DNA of 9,085 nt, from NCBI GenBank assembly GCA_031257735.1, contig JAIROC010000535.1, positions 1 to 9,085 of the forward strand. Reading direction: 5' to 3'. The position numbers were made by a program, and so were the translations under genes. This document shows positions 1 to 6,155 of the stretch, one piece after another (the first letter of the stretch is position 1; each line of letters starts with the position of its first letter). The notes beneath the pieces are model-generated. The model was not told the origin of the DNA. It made no database searches and was given only the letters and a program-made list of their open reading frames with translations. The stretch comes from Bacteroidales bacterium. Lineage in GTDB: Bacteria > Bacteroidota > Bacteroidia > Bacteroidales > WCHB1-69.

Positions 1-35
1 TTTTTATATATTTTTTTTTTCTTTCTCTGTGATAT

Positions 36-662
<627 letters not shown>

Positions 663-1319
663 ATGGGAAAAATAAAGAAAAGTATTGCAAAGAAAATACA
701 TAGCGTAGAAGAAGCTATTAAAGGGGCGTCGAGTTCGCAGGAGATAATAGATATATTAACTGCACACGGTTATCCGCCAGAGGAAATTAGAAAAGCAGAA
801 ATTATGTTGGAAAATGTGAAACACTTGACCTCAACACAGGTTGAAGATTATAGCGACAAATATGCCGCTAATGAACTTGTAAACAAAGAATGGAATACAT
901 CCTATTCTTTATATATGATAATACTGAAAATAGTAAGGGTCGTTTTTAAGGATGAGATGGATATGCTGAAAAGATTTAAGGCGACAGGTAAAAGACGACG
1001 GAGTTTATCGGGATGGTTAAATGATGCAAATATATTTTACAGCAACATCTTAGATACGCCTGCCGCTATCGAAAGATTACAGCGTTACGGATATACGTAT
1101 GAACGTTTGCAAAAAGAATATGACGGAATAAAAAAAGTAGAAGACTTACACAGTCGCAAATTAGCCGAAAAAGGAGAAGCTCAACAGTCTACCGTTGAAC
1201 GAGACAAGGCTTTCGATGAACTCTACAACTGGTACAGCGACTTCCGCGCTATTGCACGTGTCGCTTTCTACGATAAACCTCAACTGTTAGAAGCGCTCGG
1301 AATAAGAATTAAGAATTAA
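663..1319 (+). CDS. Uncharacterised helical protein, 218 aa
   Basis: The function is not recognised. The protein has no signal peptide or membrane segment, so it is probably cytoplasmic. It is rich in Lys, Glu and Arg and looks almost wholly helical. Visible landmarks are a basic N-terminus (MGKIKKSIAKKIHSVEEAIKG), a helix with SSSQEIIDILTAHGYPPEEI (about 23-42), a central KRFKATGKRRRSLSGWL (about 104-120), and a C-terminal helix DELYNWYSDFRAIARVAFYD followed by PQLLEALGI. From memory it resembles a family of roughly 200-240-aa hypothetical proteins common in Bacteroidota that end in LLEALGI; I could not check this. The start follows an A-rich stretch with no Shine-Dalgarno motif, usual for this phylum. 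The stop TAA lies inside a period-7 AT repeat. The gene stands alone, with repeats on both sides. Confidence 0.85.
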   Translation: MGKIKKSIAKKIHSVEEAIKGASSSQEIIDILTAHGYPPEEIRKAEIMLENVKHLTSTQVEDYSDKYAANELVNKEWNTSYSLYMIILKIVRVVFKDEMDMLKRFKATGKRRRSLSGWLNDANIFYSNILDTPAAIERLQRYGYTYERLQKEYDGIKKVEDLHSRKLAEKGEAQQSTVERDKAFDELYNWYSDFRAIARVAFYDKPQLLEALGIRIKN

Positions 1320-1340
1320 AAATTAAAAATTAAAAATGAG
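1301..1340 (+). repeat. Heptamer AATTAAA stop array after the 218-aa gene
   Basis: Period-7 units of ATTAAGA or ATTAAAA run through the end of the 218-aa gene. TAA occurs at 1303, 1310, 1317 (the stop used), 1324 and 1331, and TGA at 1337. As 7 is one more than a multiple of three, successive units stop successive frames. Related arrays overlap the stops at 4522 and 8657. Confidence 0.85.
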
Positions 1341-1368
1341 TGGACGAGTAGAAGAAGGTACGAAAGGG

Positions 1369-1567
1369 CGAAAGAGACTGTGTGAAAAGTATTTTCGCAA
1401 CAATAGAGGTCGTCATTGCGAGGAGCGCAGCGACGTGGCAATCCCTAACAATCAATGCGTTTTTGGTCAGGGATTGGCTACGCCGAGCTTCACTTTGTTA
1501 CGGTTGCTTCGCTACGCTCGCAATGACGGCGTTGTTTGGACGTTTTTATGTGTTTTCACACAGCCTC
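1369..1567. mobile_element. MITE-like palindromic element, copy A (internally deleted)
   Basis: The left end reads CGAAAGAGACTGTGTGAAAA (1369-1388). The right end (1553-1567) is the inverse of GAGGCTGTGTGAAAA, so the terminal inverted repeats match at 14 of 15 positions. Inside lies a second inverted pair, CGTCATTGCGAG at 1411-1422 and its inverse at 1519-1530. Inside that, CAATCCC (1439-1445) and GGGATTG (1470-1476) enclose a 24-nt loop. Compared with the copy at 8692-8949 it lacks about 27 bp of the left inner arm, a segment of the right arm, and the last five bases of the right end. It has no transposase, so it is non-autonomous if mobile. Frames open across it (1336-1710 and 1382-1753) are translated repeat, not genes. 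Confidence 0.75.
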
Positions 1568-1618
1568 GAAAGAGACTGTGTGAAAAGTATTTTCGCAACA
1601 ATAGAGGTCGTCATTGCG
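1567..1618. mobile_element. Second left end of the MITE-like element, copy B (fragment)
   Basis: These 52 bases are identical to 1369-1420, the left end of copy A, and start exactly at the truncated right end of copy A. The match stops inside the CGTCATTGCG core, after which the sequence is unrelated. This is a partial tandem duplication or the remains of a second insertion followed by deletion. Perfect identity suggests it is recent. Confidence 0.85.
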
Positions 1619-1628
1619 GGCTTGGTAT

Positions 1629-1650
1629 GCAAGGCTGTAACCTTGCTTTT
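1629..1650 (+). terminator. Small hairpin followed by TTTT, possible terminator
   Basis: GCAAGG (1629-1634) pairs perfectly with CCTTGC (1641-1646) around the loop CTGTAA, followed by four Ts. The shape fits a weak intrinsic terminator for transcription coming from 663-1319 or from the element. The stem is short and an alternative pairing with CTTG just upstream is possible, so this is tentative. Confidence 0.35.
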
Positions 1651-1804
1651 AACACGACGGTCTGGAAAACGCCATACAGTGGAAAACTCGTCTACTCGTT
1701 TACCAAATGAAAATACATTTATCAAATATATAATTTACAAATACATTTATTAAAATATTAAAAAAGTCTGTCACAGGAGATAGACGTTAAACTCAATTTA
1801 TAAT
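1651..1804 (+). promoter_or_regulatory. Leader region of the LRR surface protein gene
   Basis: This AT-rich stretch must hold the promoter or leader of the gene at 1805. It contains a direct repeat of AAATACATTTAT followed by C or T and AAA (about 1713 and 1739). A 7-bp hairpin (1766-1772 with 1779-1785, one G-U pair, loop ACAGGA) ends about 20 bp before the ATG. No clear TAnnTTTG element with a spaced TTTG was found, and no ribosome binding site sits at the usual distance. Confidence 0.35.
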
Positions 1805-4522
1805 ATGACAAGAAAAGTTTTTTTATTTTTAACAGTAGCTTTGTGCCTTTGCATGGAAAACAAAACAATGGCGTATAGTTTCTCTGCCACCAATAATGGG
1901 AAAACCATTTATTACAATATTACCTCTTCATCAGCGCCTCGTACAGTAGAAGTTACTTATCGTAATACTACGTCTGATTATAATAGTTATAGTGGCGTTG
2001 TTGACATTCCTTCTACCGTAATATATGGGGGCAATACTTATTCGGTTACTTCGATTGGAAATAATGCTTTTTACAATGACTCTAATTTAACATCTATAAC
2101 TATTCCCAATTCAGTTACAAGTATTGGAAATAGCGCTTTTTCCAATTGCCACGGCTTAACATCAGTAACGATTGGCAACTCGGTAGACACTATTGGAAAT
2201 TGGGCTTTTTACCAGTGCAGCGGCTTAACATCAGTAACGATTGGCAATTCGGTTACTACTATTGGAGATTATGCTTTTCTCTATTGCAGCGGCTTAACCA
2301 GTACATTAACTATTCCCAATTCGGTTACTACTATAGGAAATGTTGCTTTTGGATTTTGCAGTGGCTTAACCGGCATTTCTGTTGATGCAAGCCATACAAT
2401 CTATTCTTCTAATGGAGGCGTATTGTTCAATAAGAATCAAACAATACTAATATGTTATCCTGCAGGTAAAACAGGAAATTATATTATTCCCAATACAGTT
2501 ACCTCTATTGGAGCGGAGGCTTTTATTACTTGCAGCGGCTTAACATCAGTTACTATTCCCAATTCAGTTACTTCTATTGGAGAGGGGGCTTTTGTTAATT
2601 GCGGCAACTTAGCCACATATGTACAAGCCATAACTCCTCCTTCAATTTACATTAATACTTTTTCTTCCAATGCTTTGGTGTACGTACCTTGTGGCAGAAC
2701 AGTTGTGTATCAAAACGCTACTTATTGGGCGAATCTTAATATAATAGATTATGCTTTTTTTGATGTTTATGTGCAAAGCAATAATGTTACAATGGGGACT
2801 GCCAGTGTAACACAATTTAATACCTGTGCAAATAATAATAACGTTATTATTGCAGCAACGCCCAATATGGGTTACCGTTTTGTACAATGGAATGACGGCA
2901 ATAACCAAAACCCGCGCAGAATTACCCTTACGCAGGATACAAACCTTACCGCTATATTTACCAATATGATACAAGGTATGTATTATGTAGCAATAAATGC
3001 CAATAATCCCAATATGGGAACGGTTTTTGGTAGCGGAGATTATGTTCAAAATGGCATTGCTACTATTGGCGCTATAGCTAAACAAGGTTACCGTTTTACA
3101 CAATGGCATGATGGCAATACAACTAATCCGCGCGCAGTTACAGTAACGCAGGATACAAACTTTATAGCTATATTTACCAATATAACGCAAGGTATGTATT
3201 ATGTGACAGTAAATAGCAATAATCCAAGCATGGGAACGGTTTCCAGCAGTGATGAATATGCGGCAAACAGCAATGCAGTTCTTACCGCAACACCCAATAC
3301 GGGATACCGTTTTGTACAGTGGCATGATGGTAATAAGCAAAATCCACGTAGCATTACCGTTACTCAAGATACAGTTTTTACCGCCGAGTTTGGCGTCTTA
3401 TCTGCCAATATGTTTCATGTTTCGGTAAGCAGCAAGAATACAGGTATGGGGACTGTTAGCGGCAGCGGAGATTATGCGACAAACGCAACAGCTTCTATTG
3501 CCGCCGTAGCTAATACAGGTTACCGTTTTGTACAGTGGAATGATGGCAGTAACCAAAACCCACGTAGCATTACCATTACTCAAGATACATCTTTTATAGC
3601 CGAGTTTGGCGTCTTATCTGCCAATATGTACCATGTAACGGTAAACAGCAACAATACAAGTATGGGGACTATTAGCGGCAATGGAGATTATGCGGCAAAC
3701 ACAACAGCTTCTATTGCTGCCATAGCCAATACAGGTTATCGCTTTGTACAATGGACAGATGGAGATAAGCAAAACCCACGTATCATTACTGTTACTCAAG
3801 ATACAACTTTTACCGCCGAGTTTGCCAGCGCTACACAAAATACCTATCATATAACCGTATTATCCAATGACCAGACAAAAGGTAGCGTTATAGGAGGTGG
3901 AGATTATGCGGCAAATACAACAACGACTATTGGCGCAATGGCTAATCAAGGTTGTTATTTTGTGCAGTGGAATGACGGTAATACAGATAATCCACGAACA
4001 ATAATCCTAATATCCGACACTGTTTTTACGGCTATGTTTGCTTCATCTTCTCAAACTACATATCACGTAAACGTCTTATCTAATGATATAACAAAAGGCT
4101 CTGTTACCGGCAGTGGAAATTATGAAGCAAATACGACAATATCTATTGGCGCAATAGCAAATCAAGGTTACCGCTTTATGCAGTGGAATGACAGAAATAA
4201 AGATAATCCACGTATAATAAACGTAACACAAGATACAACATTTATAGCTACATTTGAAGACGACGTCAGTATAACAGATATTTCAACTTCCAACATAAAC
4301 ATCTATCCTAATCCCGCAAGAGATAATATTCATATTACCCTGCCAGAAGATAGACCTCATGCAGTCTTTACGCTCTACGACATGCAAGGTAAAATGCTTA
4401 TCAGAAAAGAAATAAACAGTCAAGCGGAAATCACAGTAAACAATCTTGCTGGAGGTATTTATATCTACAATATACAAACAGAAAAAGAAAACTATAAAGG
4501 TAAATTAAGAATTAAAAATTAA
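1805..4522 (+). CDS. T9SS-exported surface protein with BspA-type LRRs and InlB-like B repeats, 905 aa
   Basis: This is a predicted surface or secreted protein, probably for adhesion or other surface interaction. Residues 1-23 form a signal peptide (MTRKVFLFLTVALCLC...TMA). Residues 80-276 hold seven 23-aa LRRs of the LRR_5/BspA type (SVTSIGnnAFxxCsgLTSVTIPN); a 35-residue island (about 196-230) splits them five and two. Residues 277-316 are a cap with VPCGRTVVYQNATYW. Residues 318-817 carry seven B repeats of 72-74 aa (MGTV...GYRFVQWNDGN..NPR.ITVTQDT.F.A.F). Residues 822-905 are the T9SS sorting tail (YPNPARDN, GGIYIYNI, GKLRIKN). T9SS cargo normally passes the inner membrane by Sec and the outer membrane by the Por/Spr translocon, where the tail is removed. 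No enzyme domain is visible. A hairpin terminator follows. The assignment to an exported repeat protein is firm; the ligand is unknown. Confidence 0.93.
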   Translation: MTRKVFLFLTVALCLCMENKTMAYSFSATNNGKTIYYNITSSSAPRTVEVTYRNTTSDYNSYSGVVDIPSTVIYGGNTYSVTSIGNNAFYNDSNLTSITIPNSVTSIGNSAFSNCHGLTSVTIGNSVDTIGNWAFYQCSGLTSVTIGNSVTTIGDYAFLYCSGLTSTLTIPNSVTTIGNVAFGFCSGLTGISVDASHTIYSSNGGVLFNKNQTILICYPAGKTGNYIIPNTVTSIGAEAFITCSGLTSVTIPNSVTSIGEGAFVNCGNLATYVQAITPPSIYINTFSSNALVYVPCGRTVVYQNATYWANLNIIDYAFFDVYVQSNNVTMGTASVTQFNTCANNNNVIIAATPNMGYRFVQWNDGNNQNPRRITLTQDTNLTAIFTNMIQGMYYVAINANNPNMGTVFGSGDYVQNGIATIGAIAKQGYRFTQWHDGNTTNPRAVTVTQDTNFIAIFTNITQGMYYVTVNSNNPSMGTVSSSDEYAANSNAVLTATPNTGYRFVQWHDGNKQNPRSITVTQDTVFTAEFGVLSANMFHVSVSSKNTGMGTVSGSGDYATNATASIAAVANTGYRFVQWNDGSNQNPRSITITQDTSFIAEFGVLSANMYHVTVNSNNTSMGTISGNGDYAANTTASIAAIANTGYRFVQWTDGDKQNPRIITVTQDTTFTAEFASATQNTYHITVLSNDQTKGSVIGGGDYAANTTTTIGAMANQGCYFVQWNDGNTDNPRTIILISDTVFTAMFASSSQTTYHVNVLSNDITKGSVTGSGNYEANTTISIGAIANQGYRFMQWNDRNKDNPRIINVTQDTTFIATFEDDVSITDISTSNINIYPNPARDNIHITLPEDRPHAVFTLYDMQGKMLIRKEINSQAEITVNNLAGGIYIYNIQTEKENYKGKLRIKN
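2042..2632 (+). repeat. Seven 69-bp LRR-coding repeats
   Basis: The LRR block is repetitive at DNA level too. GGCTTAACATCAGTAACGAT recurs exactly 69 bp apart (about 2154 and 2223), and GGCTTAAC with TATTCCCAATTCGGTTAC or close variants marks the other units. Such near-identity favours gain or loss of LRR units by recombination or slippage. The block is interrupted by the non-LRR island near 2390-2494. Confidence 0.85.
2756..4255 (+). repeat. Seven tandem 216-bp B-repeat modules
   Basis: The repeat-start landmark (YYV, FHV or YHV) recurs exactly every 72 codons, at residues about 393, 465, 537, 609, 681 and 753. The first module is about two codons longer and carries NTCANNNN. Each module has the GYRFVQW..G or close variant, NPR and QDT signature of bacterial InlB-like B repeats. 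Modules four and five share long DNA identity: GAGTTTGGCGTCTTATCTGC occurs at about 3386 and again 216 bp later. Module six departs most (QGCYFVQW and ILISDT). Confidence 0.9.
4268..4519 (+). other. T9SS C-terminal sorting domain, first surface protein
   Basis: Residues 822-905 of the 905-aa protein match the Por secretion tail pattern: IYPNPARDN, a beta-rich VFTLYDMQGKML, then LAGGIYIYNIQTEK and GKLRIKN at the end. This marks the protein for the type IX system. The tail closely resembles that of the 833-aa protein at both protein and DNA level. Confidence 0.9.
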
Positions 4523-4530
4523 AAATTAAA
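4501..4530 (+). repeat. Heptamer AATTAAA stop array after the 905-aa gene
   Basis: Period-7 units put TAA at 4506, 4513, 4520 (the stop used) and 4527, covering all three frames. The array continues the last codons (ATT AAA AAT) into the gap, as at 1301-1340 and 8645-8664. Confidence 0.8.
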
Positions 4531-4549
4531 AAAGAGTAGATGAGGAAAT

Positions 4550-4584
4550 AAAGTAAGACAAGCAGTTATGTTTGTCTTACTTTT
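4550..4584 (+). terminator. Rho-independent terminator after the 905-aa gene
   Basis: AAAGTAAGACAA (4550-4561) is perfectly complementary to TTGTCTTACTTT (4572-4583), a 12-bp stem with a 10-nt loop. It ends in a T run preceded by an A run, so it could work in both directions. It sits 28 bp after the stop at 4522 and 31 bp before the next start, separating the surface protein gene from the HD-like gene. Confidence 0.75.
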
Positions 4585-4614
4585 CATCACTTTGAAAAAA
4601 ATAATAAAAAGAAG

Positions 4615-5751
4615 ATGAAAACATTTAAAGAGATATATGGCGAGGTATTTTTAAAGTCATGGGAAAGGGAATGGAATTATTATGGAGGTCATTTAAAAAA
4701 ACCATTTGAGAACTTCCAAGAAGAAGAAGAAGAAAGTATACAAGAAGAATGTATGGATTTTATAAAAAATTATTTAACACTGGGAGGAAAAGAACAAGTA
4801 AGATTATTTAAATTCATAAATAAATTAGACCTTTATCGATTACAGCATATTATATCTACATTTTTTCTTGGTATATATTTGTATCATTCATTGTGTATTG
4901 TGCATTGTACAATTGATAATGAAATTAATAAAATATTGAAAAAAAGTAAGATTCCTTCACATGTGAGAATAGATTTTACCTATATATGGTTTTTGATTTG
5001 CCTGTTTCATGATTTAGGGTATCAATATGAAAACAAGAAAAAAAAGGAAGAATATTCTTCCTTTTTTAAGAAAGAATGCCAAGAGTATCTCTTACATTCA
5101 GCGGAAGGCGTACCTGAATTTTATAAAAATATAGTTGAGAAATATTTTAATTATCATGTAAGAAGATTTGGGAAAAAAGAACATGGTATATGTTGTGCAC
5201 GTGTTCTATTCGAAGACTTATGTAAAATAAGAAAGGGGAAGGAGGAATCTAAAACAAATCTCTATTGGGGAAAAGATTTAGAAGCTATATACAATTATGT
5301 GGCATGGATTATTCTGGCGCACAATATATGGTATGTAAAAAAAGGAGGGATGGATGCCTATTGCTATGAGGTTACAGAGTTAGAAGATTTAATTTTAAAT
5401 GAGAATGAATATAAAATAACACTAAAAGAATATCCATTTCTTTTTCTCTTTTGTTTGGTGGACGGTATTGAGCCTGTGAAACGCATTTATCCAATGTCGC
5501 TTGATCAAGTATCTCTGGAAATCAATAATGAGAAAATTAAACTCCAACCAAATTTTAACAATGAAATACCCAAAGATGAAGAGGATTTGAAAGGGTGGTT
5601 GGGAAATGTATATAAATGTATTGATTGGCTATCCAAAACAGCAGACCTAAATAATTGGCTGACAAAGACAGAAATAAAGAAAGATACAGATACAGATACA
5701 AAGAAAGAAAAAACAAAGTATTCTGTAGAAATAAATTTAATAAATAATTAA
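4615..5751 (+). CDS. Putative HD-superfamily metal-dependent phosphohydrolase, 378 aa
   Basis: No named family is recognised. The order of conserved-looking residues fits the HD superfamily, whose members bind one or two metal ions and cleave phosphate bonds in nucleotides or cyclic nucleotides. Candidate ligands are H78 (YRLQHIIS), the H132-D133 pair (LICLFHDLGYQYE), H190 (KKEHGICCARVLFED), H236 (WIILAHNIWY) and D283 (FCLVDGIEPVKR). The segments around them are predicted helical and hydrophobic, as in HD folds; no signal peptide or clear membrane anchor is present, so it is probably cytoplasmic. The N-terminus has a poly-Glu run (about 36-41). The C-terminus has a low-complexity DTDTDTKKEK coded by three GATACA hexamers (5683-5700). 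The coding sequence is more AT-rich than its neighbours, which may hint at transfer. It has its own transcription unit after a terminator. The substrate is unknown; the HD call is inference from motifs alone. Confidence 0.7.
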   Translation: MKTFKEIYGEVFLKSWEREWNYYGGHLKKPFENFQEEEEESIQEECMDFIKNYLTLGGKEQVRLFKFINKLDLYRLQHIISTFFLGIYLYHSLCIVHCTIDNEINKILKKSKIPSHVRIDFTYIWFLICLFHDLGYQYENKKKKEEYSSFFKKECQEYLLHSAEGVPEFYKNIVEKYFNYHVRRFGKKEHGICCARVLFEDLCKIRKGKEESKTNLYWGKDLEAIYNYVAWIILAHNIWYVKKGGMDAYCYEVTELEDLILNENEYKITLKEYPFLFLFCLVDGIEPVKRIYPMSLDQVSLEINNEKIKLQPNFNNEIPKDEEDLKGWLGNVYKCIDWLSKTADLNNWLTKTEIKKDTDTDTKKEKTKYSVEINLINN

Positions 5752-6155
5752 TCCATGATGATATGTTTTTTATATTAACATTATGAATAATTGGCAGTAT
5801 AGTCAATTGTTGGGAAGCACGAAAACTAACAGTAAATAAAAAATTACAAGAGATGAATCATAAGAATAATATTAATCATATAAATCACAGTTCAGACAAT
5901 ATGTTGGACAAGTGTACAAGTAAACAAGTGAATAGGATGAAAGTAAATATAGAAATAAGTAAAAGCATCAGCGTAAACCCACAGGGAAGGAATGTGTATA
6001 ACCTATATTCCCTTATTGCAAAGGCGATACGATTGAAACAACCAAAACGAAGCATAGATAGACGTCGTCAATTCAAACCCATAATGCAGTGGAAAGTTGC
6101 GCAACTAATTGTGAATAATAAGAATAAATTTTTGTTTAATGTAAAAGGAAATATC
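5752..6155 (+). promoter_or_regulatory. Long leader region of the SprB-repeat adhesin gene, with in-frame open stretch
   Basis: About 400 bp lie between the HD-like gene and the preferred adhesin start. From 5853 a 101-codon frame is open and continuous with the adhesin, but its translation is basic, has no domain-like features and would bury the signal peptide. I therefore read it as untranslated leader. A possible hairpin joins AGGGAA (5983-5988) with TTCCCT (6008-6013). No good terminator for the HD-like gene was found; AATTG and CAATT near 5790-5810 give only a 5-bp stem. No clear promoter consensus was found. Confidence 0.45.
6145..6150 (+). promoter_or_regulatory. AAGGAA ribosome binding site supporting the start at 6156
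   Basis: AAGGAA lies five bases before the ATG at 6156, and the first residues from this ATG form a classic signal peptide. Together these favour 6156 over the upstream in-frame ATG at 5853. Confidence 0.55.

Noticed and set aside
1370..1571. GAAA as a 4-bp target duplication around copy A
   Set aside because: In copy C the same bases form part of the inverted repeat (CGAAAGAG with CTCTTTCG), so GAAA is element end, not target site.
1336..1753. Two open frames of about 124 aa as small proteins
   Set aside because: They read straight through the palindromic element and its duplicated end, so they are translated repeat.
2642..3850. Long minus-strand open frames opposite the B repeats
   Set aside because: They mirror the 72-codon periodicity of the sense gene; being open is a by-product of repeated codons.
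4571..4594. Bacteroidota promoter before the HD-like gene (TTTG and TCACTTTG)
   Set aside because: The spacing is only 12 bp, the second box has a mismatch to TAnnTTTG, and it overlaps the terminator.
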